From Nocardia pseudobrasiliensis NBRC 108224 (GTDB taxonomy: Bacteria; Actinomycetota; Actinomycetes; Mycobacteriales; Mycobacteriaceae): a stretch of DNA of 64,000 bases. The translations under genes were made by a program, and so were the position numbers. The stretch spans positions 110,576 through 174,575 of the forward strand of contig NZ_BDBS01000015.1 in assembly GCF_001613105.1 (NCBI RefSeq), written 5' to 3'. The notes under the pieces were generated by a model, which did not search any database, was not told the origin of the DNA, and saw only the letters and a program-made list of their open reading frames with translations. The stretch's first letter is position 1; each line of letters opens with the position of its first letter. Shown here piece by piece: positions 34,846-44,485 of the stretch.

Positions 34846-36039
34846 TCAGCTGAGCACGCACTCCCCGGTCGGCACCGGTGTCTCCGAGCGGGTGGCGGCG
34901 TCGAGGTCGGTCTGAACCTCCTTGAGGGTCAGCACATATCCGGTGTCCTCGTCGGTGACCGCCGCGCCGAAGACCACGCCGAGCACCTCACCTTCCGTAT
35001 CCACCAGCGGCCCACCGGAATTGCCCGCGCGGACCTGACCGCGCAACGTGTAGACCTCGCGGGTGACGGTCCCGGACTTGTAGATGTTGGGACCGCTCAG
35101 ATTCAGCGTCTCGCGGATGCGCGCGGCGCTCGCGGTGTACTTACCGCCGCCGGGATAGCCCAGCACGATGGCGCTTTCGCTCGACTTCGCCGCGGACGGG
35201 GCCAGCGGAATGACCGGCGCCTGGAGCCCCGGCACCTTCAGAATCGCGATGTCCTTGTTCGGATCGAACAGCACCACACTGGCATCCAGCGCCCCGCGCG
35301 TGGTGTCGACCTGCACCGAGGCGGTACCGGCGACGACATGCGCGTTGGTCATGATGCGCTCGGGCGCCACCACGAAGCCCGAACCCTCCAGCTGCCGTTG
35401 GCAACTCGGCGCGACACCGCGAATGCGCAGCACGCTGTACTGCAGATTCAGCGCCACCGGCGAATCGAGCACGGTCGGATCCGGCGGTTCCACGGCCGCG
35501 ATGGGCGCGCGGCCGAACGGGCCGATGACATCCGGCAGCCCGGAGGTGTTGAGCAGCTTGGAGAATTCGTTGGGCACCCGCCGCAACCAGTCGGGCGCCA
35601 CCTGATTGACATCGGTCAGGACGCGAGAACCGTTGACGGCGGCCGCGATCGAAGGCTGCGAGGACGAGGCCAGCGGCAGCGCCAGCAGCCACGCGGTCAC
35701 CAACACCGCCACGCACTGCAGCGCCGCGCCGACCACACTGTCCACACTGCGGGTGAACGGATGCCGCATACCGCTGCGCGCGGCACGGCCGAGCACCATG
35801 CCCGCGACCTCGCCGATGATGACCAGCGCCACGATCAGCACCACGCCGACCAGCACGCGCTTTCTGCCCTCGCTGATGTGGATCAGGATGTGCGGCGCGA
35901 TCAGAATGCCCGCGACCGCGCCCAGCACCACACCCAGGAAGGCCAGCGCCGAGGCGACCGCGCCCTGCCGCCACCCCGAGGTGGCGGCGAGCAGCGCGAT
36001 GATCACGACACCGAGATCGAGCCACGCCGAGGAACTCAT
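34846..36039 (-). CDS. marP: Membrane serine protease MarP
   Basis: 397 residues. Four N-terminal membrane helices (CvpA-like, about residues 8-125) are followed by a trypsin-like domain with His234 (TNAHVVAG), Asp263 (NKDIAIL) and Ser341 (GNSGGPL). Cys213 and Cys394 match the disulfide that locks the protease domain in M. tuberculosis MarP (Rv3671c). MarP keeps internal pH stable in acid and cleaves a peptidoglycan hydrolase. The ATG overlaps the NUDIX gene's stop (ATGA), so the two are coupled. Confidence 0.95.
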   Translation of the reverse strand: MSSSAWLDLGVVIIALLAATSGWRQGAVASALAFLGVVLGAVAGILIAPHILIHISEGRKRVLVGVVLIVALVIIGEVAGMVLGRAARSGMRHPFTRSVDSVVGAALQCVAVLVTAWLLALPLASSSQPSIAAAVNGSRVLTDVNQVAPDWLRRVPNEFSKLLNTSGLPDVIGPFGRAPIAAVEPPDPTVLDSPVALNLQYSVLRIRGVAPSCQRQLEGSGFVVAPERIMTNAHVVAGTASVQVDTTRGALDASVVLFDPNKDIAILKVPGLQAPVIPLAPSAAKSSESAIVLGYPGGGKYTASAARIRETLNLSGPNIYKSGTVTREVYTLRGQVRAGNSGGPLVDTEGEVLGVVFGAAVTDEDTGYVLTLKEVQTDLDAATRSETPVPTGECVLS

Positions 36040-36797
36040 AACGTCATCCCCACTGCCGCGAGCGAGGTCTGTAGATCACGCACATCGTGGTGATCCCACT
36101 CCCGCTCCCATCCCGACACCGCCAGCAGACCGGCGAGCACGCCGGCCGTGAAACCCCATACGAGCATGCCGTCGACCGCGAACGCGGGACCCATGTATCC
36201 CAGCGGGTGTCGGACCACGAACCGATTGGCCGGATCGATCAGATCCGCCAGCGGCACCCGCACCACCCGCGCGGCCTCGGTCTCGCTCACCACCCGGACC
36301 TCGCCCGGCTTACGCCAGTACGCGACAACCGGTGTCACGTCGAAGCGCGACGGCGGCACGAAGATCTTGGGCAGCACCGCGATCGGCTCGACGCCGTCGC
36401 GTTCCAGACCGGTCTCCTCCCACGCCTCGCGCAGCGCGGTATCGATCGGGCCGTCGTCCCCGGCCTCCACACCGCCGCCGGGGAAGGCCACCTGCCCGCG
36501 ATGCTGTCGCAGCGTGGCCGCGCGCTGGGTCAGCAATACATCGGCATCGGCCGGTAATCCGCCCGGCGCGGCCTGATCGGATTCCGGGGATCCGCCGAAC
36601 AGCACCAGAACCGCCGCCTGCCGCGGGCGCAGCGCCGCGCTGACGACCTTCTTCATCGCCCGCCGATTGAGCACCGGATTGGTGCCGGTCGGATCGGCCG
36701 GCTCGTGCTCGGCCACGCCACGTAGCCATTCGGGAATCGCGTCGGTCACCAATCTCGGTGCGACGCTCGCCTTTTCCCGGCTCTCGCGGTCGTCCAC
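36036..36797 (-). CDS. NUDIX hydrolase, CoA pyrophosphatase type
   Basis: 253 residues. The Nudix box is GGGVEAGDDGPIDTALREAW with EETG after it. The preceding LLTQRAATLRQHRGQVAFPG is the UPF0035 motif marking CoA/acyl-CoA pyrophosphatases (NudL group). It splits CoA to phosphopantetheine and ADP by family. The GTG at 36797 has AGGAGG four bases upstream, which fixes the start; the open frame continues far 5'. It lies between tlpA-like and marP on the minus strand. The gap 36798-36964 has no gene. Confidence 0.9.
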   Translation of the reverse strand: MDDRESREKASVAPRLVTDAIPEWLRGVAEHEPADPTGTNPVLNRRAMKKVVSAALRPRQAAVLVLFGGSPESDQAAPGGLPADADVLLTQRAATLRQHRGQVAFPGGGVEAGDDGPIDTALREAWEETGLERDGVEPIAVLPKIFVPPSRFDVTPVVAYWRKPGEVRVVSETEAARVVRVPLADLIDPANRFVVRHPLGYMGPAFAVDGMLVWGFTAGVLAGLLAVSGWEREWDHHDVRDLQTSLAAVGMTL

Positions 36798-36964
36798 GCT
36801 GCCTCCTGCTGCCCCGTCGCTCACGCTCGAACTGCCGCGGGCGCGAGGCCGTGCACCGCGGCACACGCAACCTCCGATCCCACTGCTCATCCTCCGATCA
36901 TCGTCGCCCGCGCGATCGCGCGCGCCCCGGGGCTGCGGTTTGCCGTGCCGCGGATCGGATTCGG

Positions 36965-37600
36965 TCACGCCGCGACTCCCAATTCGGCGGCGACGGTCGC
37001 GGCGATGTCGTCGGTGTCGCGGAACGGGCGCACCACCACCTTGGCGATCGAGCCGTCGGCCCGCACCAGCACCGAAACCGGCTGCACCGCAGGCGCTCCC
37101 GCCGCATTGCGCACCTCGGCGCGGGCGTCCTGGACCCCGGGCAACCGCACGCCCAGATCGGTCAGCCGGGCCAGCGCCTTGGCCTCGTCGGGGTCGCTGT
37201 GCACGGTCAGCACGGCGACCGCGCCGGGCCGGGCGGCGTAGCGCTGCAACGCGGGCAATTCCTCCGCGCACGGCGGGCACCAGTAGGTCCACAGATTCAG
37301 CAGGGCCGGGCGACCGGCGAGGGCGGCGGCCAATTCGACCGGGCGGCCGTTCGCCAGGCAGTTCAGGGTGATTCCGGCCAGCGGCCCGCGCGCGACGGCG
37401 CCGGGTGCGGCCTGGGGACAGTCGGCCAGCGCGGCCGCGGCCCGCATGTCCTGGGAGACGGCCGCACTCGGCGCGGAGGTCGGCCGCGCGGTGTCGCGGG
37501 GCGTATCGCGCGTACCGCGCGGCCAGATCGCCACGGCCAGCGCGACGATCACGATCAGAGCCGCGAGCGTCCAGCGCCAGGCGACCGGAAAAGATCTCAC
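36965..37600 (-). CDS. TlpA/ResA-like membrane-anchored thioredoxin
   Basis: 211 residues. One N-terminal membrane anchor ([15 protein letters not shown]) is followed by an extracytoplasmic thioredoxin fold with active site [11 protein letters not shown]. Such proteins reduce disulfides outside the membrane, for example in cytochrome c or redox repair. The GTG overlaps the nth stop as GTGA, so translation is coupled to nth. This is the Rv3673c type. Confidence 0.9.
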   Translation of the reverse strand: MRSFPVAWRWTLAALIVIVALAVAIWPRGTRDTPRDTARPTSAPSAAVSQDMRAAAALADCPQAAPGAVARGPLAGITLNCLANGRPVELAAALAGRPALLNLWTYWCPPCAEELPALQRYAARPGAVAVLTVHSDPDEAKALARLTDLGVRLPGVQDARAEVRNAAGAPAVQPVSVLVRADGSIAKVVVRPFRDTDDIAATVAAELGVAA

Positions 37601-38442
37601 CGGCCCACCAGTTCGAGCAGATGCTCGGCCTCGGGTCCCTTGATCAGCGCGGCCGCGGCGACCGGATCGGTCGGACCCGTGCCGAAGGCCGGGCAGTCCT
37701 TGGCCAGCAGGCATGCGCCGCAGGCCGGTTTACGCGCATGGCACACCCGGCGACCGTGGAAGATCACCCGGTGCGACAGCATCGTCCACTCCTTGCGCTC
37801 GATCAGCTCGCCCACGGCGTGCTCGATCTTCACCGGATCGTCCTCGGTGGTCCACTGCCAGCGCTGCACGAGCCGGGAGAAGTGGGTGTCGACAGTGATT
37901 CCGGGCACATCGAAGGCGTTGCCCAGGATCACATTGGCCGTCTTGCGGCCGATACCGGGCAGCTTCACCAACTCGTCCAGGGTGTGCGGCAGCACGCCGT
38001 CGTATTTGTCCATCAGCGCCTGGCCCAGACCGATGAGCGAGGTGGTCTTGTTGCGATAGAAACCGGTCGGCCGGATGTACTCCTCGAGCTCGGCTCGATC
38101 GGCTTCGGCATAGCCCTTGGCGTCGCGGTAACGGGCGAACAGCGCCGGTGTGGTCATATTCACGCGGACATCGGTGCACTGGGCGGAAAGAATTGTGGCG
38201 ACGGCCAATTCGAGCGGGGTGGTGAAATCCAGCTCGCAGTGTGCGTCCGGAAACGCCTCGGTCAGCGTCCGATACATCCGGCGCGCCCGCCGCACCAGAC
38301 CCAGCCTGGTCTCCCCGGCGAATTTCGACTTCGGCGAGGCGGGCGCGCGACGACGGCGGGCGGGTTCGGCGGTGGTCTCGACGGGTTGGATATCGGCGGG
38401 CGATTCGTGCCCGTTCGCGGCGGCGGATCCGGTTTCACGCAC
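37597..38442 (-). CDS. nth: Endonuclease III
   Basis: 281 residues. The helix-hairpin-helix reads [14 protein letters not shown] with the catalytic lysine, and VDTHFSRL carries the catalytic aspartate. The C-terminal 4Fe-4S site is [17 protein letters not shown] (C-x6-C-x2-C-x5-C). It removes oxidised pyrimidines and nicks abasic sites in base-excision repair. The first ~45 residues are a basic extension not found in E. coli Nth. The GTG at 38442 is the likely start; an internal start is possible. Confidence 0.95.
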   Translation of the reverse strand: MRETGSAAANGHESPADIQPVETTAEPARRRRAPASPKSKFAGETRLGLVRRARRMYRTLTEAFPDAHCELDFTTPLELAVATILSAQCTDVRVNMTTPALFARYRDAKGYAEADRAELEEYIRPTGFYRNKTTSLIGLGQALMDKYDGVLPHTLDELVKLPGIGRKTANVILGNAFDVPGITVDTHFSRLVQRWQWTTEDDPVKIEHAVGELIERKEWTMLSHRVIFHGRRVCHARKPACGACLLAKDCPAFGTGPTDPVAAAALIKGPEAEHLLELVGR

Positions 38443-38533
38443 GCGTCCACCTTACGGAACCACACCGACGCGGGCGCGGCCGTGAACAAGCCCCGTGTTC
38501 CATCTGAGACCTTCTCCGTGTTTACTCACCCGT

Positions 38534-38779
38534 ATGCAAGGACTCGCTGTGGTGCTTTTCCCGGTGGTGCTGATGCTGTTCGCGCTGTTCATGGAACGGG
38601 TCGAAAATCGGCTACGCAAACTGCTCGAACCGGAGGAAGAGGTGCAGCAGTACCTCGATCGGGCCAGTGAGGCCTCCGAGGTCAACGAGCTGGCCAAGCT
38701 CGGCGTGCCGGCCCATGCGCCGCGCAATCGCCGCCGACGCGCCAACAGCGACGAACTGGACGTTGCCGCCGCGAGCTGA
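38534..38779 (+). CDS. Small membrane protein (Rv3675-like)
   Basis: 81 residues. One N-terminal membrane helix (LAVVLFPVVLMLFALFM) is followed by a charged helical region (ERVENRLRKLLEPEEEVQQY) and a basic tail. The position just upstream of crp matches Rv3675. The function is unknown; a membrane-anchored coiled helix is all that can be seen. TTTACT 7 nt before the ATG suggests a leaderless mRNA. An ATG at 38495 would add 13 residues. Confidence 0.75.
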   Translation: MQGLAVVLFPVVLMLFALFMERVENRLRKLLEPEEEVQQYLDRASEASEVNELAKLGVPAHAPRNRRRRANSDELDVAAAS

Positions 38780-38850
38780 GCGGCCCGGCTCCCCGAGCTG
38801 GGCTACGGGAACCGATTCGGCACCACGAGCGTTCCACAAAGCGCACGTTA

Positions 38851-38866
38851 CGTGGTGTCTGTCACT
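38851..38866. promoter_or_regulatory. Crp/GlxR site upstream of crp (autoregulation)
   Basis: CGTGGTGTCTGTCACT has the GTG-N8-CAC core expected for Crp/GlxR binding, 86 bp before the crp start. Autoregulation of crp/glxR is known in related bacteria. Confidence 0.5.
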
Positions 38867-38951
38867 ACGCTGCCCGTATGCCAAGTAGACTGCACTGTCG
38901 GCCGACTCGCTTCGGTCCAGGACAGAGCCAATTCCCATAAGGAGCACATTC

Positions 38952-39626
38952 GTGGACGAGGCCCTCGCCAGAGCAGGCATCTTCCAAGGCGTAGAGCCCA
39001 CCGCGGTGGCGGCTCTAGCCAAACAGCTCGAGCCCGTGGATTTCCCGCGCGGTCACGTCATTTTCAACGAGGGCGAGCCCGGTGATCGGCTGTACATCAT
39101 CACATCAGGCAAGGTGAAGATCGGTCGTCGCTCCCCCGACGGTCGTGAGAACCTGCTGACCATCATGGGTCCCTCGGATATGTTCGGCGAGCTGTCGATC
39201 TTCGATCCGGGCCCGCGCACCTCGACGGCCACCACCGTCACCGAGGTCCGCGCGGTGACCATGAACCGCGACGCCCTCAAGTCGTGGATCGACCAGCGCC
39301 CGGAGATCGCTGAGCAGTTGCTGCGAGTGCTGGCGCGTCGGCTGCGCCGTACCAACAACAACCTCGCCGATCTGATCTTCACCGACGTCCCCGGTCGTGT
39401 CGCCAAGGCGCTGTTGCAGCTGGCGCAGCGGTTCGGCACTCAGGAGGCGGGCGCGCTGCGGGTCACCCACGACCTCACGCAGGAGGAGATCGCCCAGCTG
39501 GTCGGCGCCTCGCGCGAGACCGTGAACAAGGCCCTGGCCGATTTCGCCCACCGCGGCTGGCTGCGTCTCGAGGGTAAGAGCGTGCTGATCACCGATTCAG
39601 AGCGTCTGGCCCGACGGGCCCGCTGA
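38952..39626 (+). CDS. crp: cAMP receptor protein-family regulator (GlxR/Crp)
   Basis: 224 residues. The cyclic-nucleotide pocket shows [18 protein letters not shown] with the phosphate-binding Glu and Arg. The C-terminal winged helix has [20 protein letters not shown] as recognition region. It is a global regulator of carbon metabolism and dormancy genes in Mycobacteriales (Rv3676, GlxR). The GTG at 38952 follows AAGGAGC. Matching sites appear in this window at 38851, 22444 (perfect) and, weaker, 29385. Confidence 0.97.
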   Translation: MDEALARAGIFQGVEPTAVAALAKQLEPVDFPRGHVIFNEGEPGDRLYIITSGKVKIGRRSPDGRENLLTIMGPSDMFGELSIFDPGPRTSTATTVTEVRAVTMNRDALKSWIDQRPEIAEQLLRVLARRLRRTNNNLADLIFTDVPGRVAKALLQLAQRFGTQEAGALRVTHDLTQEEIAQLVGASRETVNKALADFAHRGWLRLEGKSVLITDSERLARRAR

Positions 39627-39680
39627 TCACCCCGTCATCCGGAGCGGCCTCTGCAGGGAGAGGCCGCCGGACGGGGTGAT
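39626..39680. terminator. Two-way terminator between crp and the metallo-hydrolase
   Basis: ATCACCCCGTC (39626-39636) pairs with GACGGGGTGAT (39670-39680). An inner CGGCCTCT/AGAGGCCG stem spans 39645-39666. It begins in the crp stop codon and lies between convergent genes. Confidence 0.8.
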
Positions 39681-39688
39681 TTGTGCTG

Positions 39689-40558
39689 TCAGTCGGCGGA
39701 TCGGCTGCGCAGATAGGCCAGTTGGGCCTTGACCGAGCTGCGCGCGGCCGGCCACAGGCGTTTGTCGACGTCGGCGTAGACCCGCGCGACGATCTGCAGC
39801 GAACGGGCATTCGGCCCGAGTACGCGCAGCGCTTCCCGCACCTGTTCCAGGCGTTCCTGGCGGTGGCGGACGTAGTAGTCGATCACCGGCTTCGCTTCCG
39901 GGTGATCGGGGCCGTGCGCCGGTAGCAGGGCTCGGTTCGAAGCCACCGCGGCGAGCCGGTCCAGCGAGGCGAGATAGTCCCCCAGCGCGCCGTCACGCGA
40001 TTCCAATACGGTGGTGCCGCTGCCGAGCACGGTGTCACCGGTCAGCAGGGCTGCATCCGATACGGCGTCCGCGGGTCCCTGCGTGGTTACGCGAACTGCC
40101 GCCTCCGGGCCCGTCGCTCCCGCCGAGTCGAGGACGAAACTCACCGAATCCTGAGTATGGCCCGGTGTGGCGAGCACGGTGATGCGCAGGCCCGCGGCCT
40201 CGATGACCTCACCGTCGGTCAGCGGCGCGTCCGAGCCGTGCAGAAATTTCGGATCATGGGACCGGACAGGGGTTCCGGTCAGCTTCACCAGCCGCTCGAT
40301 GCCGCCGGTGTGATCGTGATGGTGATGGGTGATCAGGGTCAGCGCGATCGCGCCGCCGGTCGCCCGGGCGATGGCCTCGCTGTGCGCCTTGTCCTTCGGA
40401 CCCGGATCGACCACGACGTACTCGGATCGATCCGGGGCGCGCAGGAGCCAGGTATTGGTGCCCTGCAGGGTCATCTGATTCGGATTGTTCGCCAGCAGCA
40501 CCGACGCGCTCGCCGTGACCGGGCGCACCTGCTCGTAGGCCGGATGGGTGAGGCTCAT
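39689..40558 (-). CDS. Metallo-beta-lactamase-fold hydrolase
   Basis: 289 residues. The metal-binding motif is THHHHDHTGG (HxHxDH). Later ligands are in TPGHTQDSVS and LLTGDTVLG, and AHGPDH is near the end. This is the glyoxalase II/LACTB2-like branch (Rv3677c type), whose members act on thioesters or RNA; the substrate is unknown. The C-terminal winged-helix region (VRVYADVDKRLW after it) is LACTB2-like. The ATG at 40558 has TTAGGAG upstream. Confidence 0.92.
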   Translation of the reverse strand: MSLTHPAYEQVRPVTASASVLLANNPNQMTLQGTNTWLLRAPDRSEYVVVDPGPKDKAHSEAIARATGGAIALTLITHHHHDHTGGIERLVKLTGTPVRSHDPKFLHGSDAPLTDGEVIEAAGLRITVLATPGHTQDSVSFVLDSAGATGPEAAVRVTTQGPADAVSDAALLTGDTVLGSGTTVLESRDGALGDYLASLDRLAAVASNRALLPAHGPDHPEAKPVIDYYVRHRQERLEQVREALRVLGPNARSLQIVARVYADVDKRLWPAARSSVKAQLAYLRSRSAD

Positions 40559-40602
40559 AAAGCTCCTAACGCTGTGTCCTCTGCGCCGCCTTCGGCGTCG
40601 CG

Positions 40603-40683
40603 GGTTTGCGGCCCCTGAGGCTCGCTTCTTCCCTCCTCCGCTCCCCCGCTCCGTCAGTCCAGAAACGAGCCGGGCCGCAAACC
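40603..40683 (-). terminator. Nested hairpin between ridA-like and metallo-hydrolase genes
   Basis: GGTTTGCGGCCC (40603-40614) pairs with 40672-40683. Inside it GGCTCG (40619-40624) pairs with CGAGCC (40666-40671), leaving a pyrimidine-rich loop of about 40 nt. It is placed after the RidA gene on the minus strand. Confidence 0.65.
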
Positions 40684-40698
40684 ATTCAGCGAATAGCC

Positions 40699-41166
40699 TT
40701 ACCGCACTTCGGCGATGAGCTCCACCTCGACGGGGGTGTTCTTGGGCAACTCGAATACGCCGACGGCCGAGCGGGCGTGCACGCCGGCCTCGCCGAAGAC
40801 CTCGCCCAGGAATTCCGACGCGCCGTTGATCACCAGCGGCTGATCGTTGAAACCCGGTGCGGAGGCGACGAATCCGACCACCTTCACGATCCGCACGACA
40901 TTGTCGAGACCGACGAGGGCGTCGACCGCGGCCAGCGCGTTGAGCGCGCACAGCTTGGCCGCCTCCTTGGCGTCCTCGAGGCTCACCTCGGCGCCGGCCT
41001 TGCCGGTGGCCGACAGTTCACCGTTCACGAACGGCAGCTGGCCGGAGGTGTAGACGTGCGAACCCGAGCGGATCGCGGGAATGTAGGCGCCGGCCGGAGC
41101 GGCGACCGACGGTAGCTCGAGGCCCAGCCGCTCCAGATTCTTGCGCCACAGCGTGGAATCGCTCAT
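40699..41166 (-). CDS. RidA/YjgF-family enamine/imine deaminase
   Basis: 155 residues. Family blocks are SGSHVYTSGQLPFVNGEL, NALAAVDALVGLDNVVRIVK and the closing LPKNTPVEVELIAEV. RidA proteins hydrolyse reactive enamines left by PLP enzymes. This is the longer YjgF/Rv3678c subgroup; the usual arginine that binds the carboxylate is not obvious at the standard place, so the deaminase role is tentative. The ATG shares one base with the upstream DUF4177 stop. Confidence 0.88.
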   Translation of the reverse strand: MSDSTLWRKNLERLGLELPSVAAPAGAYIPAIRSGSHVYTSGQLPFVNGELSATGKAGAEVSLEDAKEAAKLCALNALAAVDALVGLDNVVRIVKVVGFVASAPGFNDQPLVINGASEFLGEVFGEAGVHARSAVGVFELPKNTPVEVELIAEVR

Positions 41167-41330
41167 CAGCCCTTCACCCGCTTCAGGTAGGCGACGTGCT
41201 GTTCGCCCGTCGGGCCGGGCAGCACGGTAACCAATTCCCAGCCGTCGGCGCCCCACTGGTCCAGAATCGCTTTGGTCGCATGGGTCAGCAACGGCACGGT
41301 CGCGTACTCCCACAGGGTCACATCACTCAT
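41166..41330 (-). CDS. DUF4177 small protein
   Basis: 54 residues. LWEYATVPLLTHATKAILDQ followed by WGADGWELVTVLPG matches DUF4177, a small alpha-beta protein of unknown function (Rv3678A type). Its stop overlaps the RidA start by one base (TGATG), so the pair is coupled. It is divergent from the ATPase pair at 41454. Confidence 0.88.
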   Translation of the reverse strand: MSDVTLWEYATVPLLTHATKAILDQWGADGWELVTVLPGPTGEQHVAYLKRVKG

Positions 41331-41453
41331 GCGCCCGAGCGTAGTGGGAATCCGACGGCGCAGCTCACGCGCCTGCGGAACCGGACTGTGTCGTAACAAA
41401 CAGTCGGCCGAGTCTATGGCCACGCTTTCATAACGGGTTATAGGCTCGCGAAC

Positions 41454-42494
41454 GTGGGAGTACCGACAGCAGTGCCCGTTTCGGCGGAACCGGGGCTGAA
41501 ACGAGGATGGCCGGAACGGGCCGACCGGGCTCGTCTGCACTACGTGTCAGGCAAGGGCGGAACCGGAAAGTCCACGGTGTCGGCCGCTTTGGCGCTCGCC
41601 CTCGCGGCGGGCGGACGCCGGGTGCTGCTGGTCGAGGTCGAGGGGCGGCAGTCGATCGCCCAGCTGTTCGACCGGCCGCCGCTGCCGCCCACCGAAACCA
41701 AGATCGCGACCGCGGACGGCGGGGGCGAGGTGGTGGCGCTGGCGCTCGATATCGAACACGCCTTCCTGGAATACCTCGACATGTTCTACAACCTCGGCTT
41801 CGCCGGGCGGGCCATGCGACGGATGGGCGCCATCGAATTCGTCACCACGATCGCCCCGGGTCTGCGCGATGTCATCCTGACCGGCAAGATCAAGGAATGC
41901 GCTGTGCGCGTGGATAAATCGTCGGGTAGGCCGGTTTACGACGAGGTGGTCGTCGACGCGCCGCCGACCGGCCGGATCGCGAGTTTCCTCGACGTCACCA
42001 AGGCCATGGCCGAGGTCGCCAAGGGCGGCCCGATCGCCTCGCAGGCCGAGGGCGTGTCCAGCCTGCTGCACTCCGACCAGACCGTGGTCCACCTGGTCAC
42101 CCTGCTCGAGGCACTGCCGGTACAGGAAACCGCCGATGCCGTCGCGGAATTGAGCGGCTCGGACTTCCGGGTCGGCACCGTGATCGTGAATCGGGCCGCC
42201 GAGGGCTATCTGCCCGCCGAGCTGCGCGCCCGCGCCGCGGCCGGTGAGCTCGACGCCGAGGCGCTGCGGGCCGGATTGCGCGAGGCCGGGATCACACTGT
42301 CCGACAGCGACTTCCAGGGGCTGCTGCGGGAGGCGGTGGAACATTCGGCGACGCTGCAGGCCCAGGACGACAGCTCCGCGGAACTGGCCAAGATCGACAT
42401 CAGCCGCCTGTACCTGCCCGCCCTGCCCGACGGGATGGATCTGGGCGGGCTCTACGAATTGGCCGAACAGCTGAGCGCGCAGGGAGTCCGCTGA
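41454..42494 (+). CDS. ArsA/GET3-type ATPase (BagA-like)
   Basis: 346 residues. The deviant P-loop is [16 protein letters not shown], with switch regions [10 protein letters not shown] and [10 protein letters not shown]. It is the first of a tandem ATPase pair equivalent to Rv3679-Rv3680, described in M. tuberculosis as anion-transporter-like ATPases needed for tolerance of reactive metabolites. There is no partner membrane arsenite pump here. TATAGG ends 9 nt before the GTG at 41454, without a ribosome site, consistent with a leaderless mRNA. Confidence 0.92.
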   Translation: MGVPTAVPVSAEPGLKRGWPERADRARLHYVSGKGGTGKSTVSAALALALAAGGRRVLLVEVEGRQSIAQLFDRPPLPPTETKIATADGGGEVVALALDIEHAFLEYLDMFYNLGFAGRAMRRMGAIEFVTTIAPGLRDVILTGKIKECAVRVDKSSGRPVYDEVVVDAPPTGRIASFLDVTKAMAEVAKGGPIASQAEGVSSLLHSDQTVVHLVTLLEALPVQETADAVAELSGSDFRVGTVIVNRAAEGYLPAELRARAAAGELDAEALRAGLREAGITLSDSDFQGLLREAVEHSATLQAQDDSSAELAKIDISRLYLPALPDGMDLGGLYELAEQLSAQGVR

Positions 42495-43663
42495 TGCCCA
42501 CCCCTGCTTCCCTCCTACCCCCTACCGTTACGCCCCTTGACATTTCGCGGATCATCGCCGATCCCACCGCACGGGTCGTGGTCTGCTGCGGTTCCGGCGG
42601 CGTCGGCAAGACCACCACGGCCGCGGCCATCGCGCTGCGGGCGGCCGAACAGGGCCGCAAGGTCGTGGTGCTCACCATCGACCCGGCCCGGCGGCTCGCG
42701 CAGTCGCTCGGCGTGAGCGATCTGGGCAATGTCCCGCAGCGGGTGCAATTGGGCCCCGAGGCCAAGGGCGAGCTGTACGCGATGATGCTCAATATGCGAC
42801 GCACCTTCGACGAGATGGTGCTCGAGCACACCACCCCGGACAAGGCCGAGCAGATCTTCGCCAACCCCTTCTATCAGACCGTGGCCTCCTCCTTCGGCGG
42901 GACGCAGGAGTACATGGCGATGGAGAAGCTGGGCCAGCTGGCCGGGCGGCGCGAATGGGATCTGATCGTCGTCGACACCCCGCCCTCGCGCAATGCGCTG
43001 GATTTCCTCGACGCGCCGAAGCGGCTGGGAAACTTCCTCAACGGCCGCATGATCCGCGTGATCATGGCGCCCGGCCGCGGCGTGGGGCGGTTCGTGACCG
43101 GTGCGATGAGCCTGGCGGTGCGCGGGGTCTCCACGATCGTGGGCGGTCAGATGCTCAAGGACGCCTCGCTGTTCCTGCAGTCGCTCGAGTCGATGTTCGG
43201 CGGCTTCCAGGATCGCGCCGAGCGCACCTTCGCCATGCTGTCGCGGCCGGGTACGCATTTCCTCGTGGTGGCGGCCGCGGAGCCGGACGCGCTGCGCGAG
43301 GCGTCGTTCTTCGTGGACCGGCTGTCGACCGATCGCATGCCGCTGGCCGGACTGGTGCTCAATCGGACCCATCCGGCGCTGTGCGCGCTCTCGCCCGAGC
43401 ACGCGCTGGCCGCGGCGGATCGGCTCGCGCCCAACGGCTCCGCGGCCGACGCCGCCGAATCAACCGGTCTTGCCGCCGATGTGCTGCGGATCCACGCACA
43501 TCGGGCGGCCACCGCCAAGCGAGAACAGCATCTGCTGCACCGATTCACCGGCGCCCATCCGCGGGTACCGATCGTGGCGGTCACCGCGCTGCCGTTCGAG
43601 GTGTCGGATCTCGACGCCCTGCGAGCGGTCGGCGCTCAGCTGACGGGCCCGAACCAGCCCTGA
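42494..43663 (+). CDS. ArsA/GET3-type ATPase (BagB-like)
   Basis: 389 residues. The P-loop is [16 protein letters not shown], with the ArsA motif [17 protein letters not shown] and switch [19 protein letters not shown]. It is the second of the pair with BagA-like; both likely form a heteromeric ATPase. The ATG overlaps the upstream TGA (TGATG). The C-terminal region is longer than in the first protein. It is followed by a strong hairpin. Confidence 0.93.
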   Translation: MPTPASLLPPTVTPLDISRIIADPTARVVVCCGSGGVGKTTTAAAIALRAAEQGRKVVVLTIDPARRLAQSLGVSDLGNVPQRVQLGPEAKGELYAMMLNMRRTFDEMVLEHTTPDKAEQIFANPFYQTVASSFGGTQEYMAMEKLGQLAGRREWDLIVVDTPPSRNALDFLDAPKRLGNFLNGRMIRVIMAPGRGVGRFVTGAMSLAVRGVSTIVGGQMLKDASLFLQSLESMFGGFQDRAERTFAMLSRPGTHFLVVAAAEPDALREASFFVDRLSTDRMPLAGLVLNRTHPALCALSPEHALAAADRLAPNGSAADAAESTGLAADVLRIHAHRAATAKREQHLLHRFTGAHPRVPIVAVTALPFEVSDLDALRAVGAQLTGPNQP

Positions 43664-43699
43664 AACGGTCCGAGCCCGCACCGGCGGGCTCGGACCGTT
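43664..43699. terminator. 16-bp perfect hairpin between convergent genes
   Basis: AACGGTCCGAGCCCGC (43664-43679) is exactly complementary to 43684-43699 with an ACCG loop. It lies just after the ATPase stop and 16 bp before the whiB4 stop, so it can serve both strands. Confidence 0.8.
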
Positions 43700-43715
43700 G
43701 TCGACGCACCAACCC

Positions 43716-44039
43716 CTACATCGCAACCTTCTGCTGGCGCTGGGCACGGAAGAAGTCCGCCCAGGACGTCACCTCCGGATGCTGCTTCAGCAGCGCACGC
43801 CGCTGCCGCTCCGTCATCCCACCCCACACACCGAACTCCACTCGATTGTCGAGGGCGTCCGCGCCACACTCCATCAAGACCGGGCAGTGCCGGCAAATGG
43901 TCGCCGCCTTGCGCTGAGCGGCGCCGCGCACGAACAACTGGTCGGGATCCACTTCCTTGCATCGGGCCTGGGACACCCAGGCGATTCTCGCTTCGGCCTG
44001 CTCCACGTCCAATCGAGCGATGGGGGTAGTCATGTGCAT
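43716..44039 (-). CDS. whiB4: WhiB-family iron-sulfur redox regulator WhiB4
   Basis: 107 residues. Four cysteines at 27, 49, 52 and 58 bind a 4Fe-4S cluster (C...C-x2-C-x5-C), followed by the signature EFGVWGGMTERQRRAL. In mycobacteria WhiB4 senses oxygen and redox state and condenses DNA. The position next to the ATPase pair and ponA2 matches Rv3681c. The ATG at 44039 is 8 nt after AAAGGGG and is preferred over the nearby ATG at 44033. A weak Crp-like site (TGTTAGCTCTATCACA, 44148-44163) lies upstream. Confidence 0.95.
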   Translation of the reverse strand: MHMTTPIARLDVEQAEARIAWVSQARCKEVDPDQLFVRGAAQRKAATICRHCPVLMECGADALDNRVEFGVWGGMTERQRRALLKQHPEVTSWADFFRAQRQQKVAM

Positions 44040-44345
44040 TTGGTGTGCCCCTTTGCAGTCCGAACACCGGGTCAACGGCGCTCCAGAATCGCGTGCAGTC
44101 GCAGCAACCCAACCCAACCTGCGTCCTGCACCACATTCCACTTTGAGTGTTAGCTCTATCACACTGGGTTCTCAATCTAGGTAAAGGTATGGCGCCTGCG
44201 CAAGACCGTCTCCGGAATTTTTGGTACGACCGTCCCTGCAAATCCCCGACAGGACCGGACAGTCGGGAACCAACCGGACGACACGCCCGTTGAAAGTGGC
44301 CACGACGCGCCGAAAGGCCCCTCCCAGCGACCGATACGAGAAGCG

Positions 44346-44436
44346 GTTCGCGGCCCGTCTCGTCGTTCCGCGATCGAAGCGCATGCGCGAAGCGCGAGTC
44401 TCGATCGCGGAACGACGAGACTCAGGGGCCGCGAAC
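44346..44436. repeat. Long inverted repeat in the whiB4/ponA2 divergent region
   Basis: A 21-bp perfect inverted repeat (44357-44377 with 44401-44421; arms contain GTCTCGTCGTTCCGCGATCG) encloses 23 nt. Outside it GTTCGCGGCC (44346-44355) pairs with 44427-44436. It is in a promoter region between divergent genes, so an ordinary terminator role is not expected. The gap 44040-44485 has no gene. Confidence 0.8.
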
Positions 44437-44485
44437 CCGCCGCAGCGAAGCGAAGGCAAGAAAACACTGCTTTAGGCTTTAGGTC

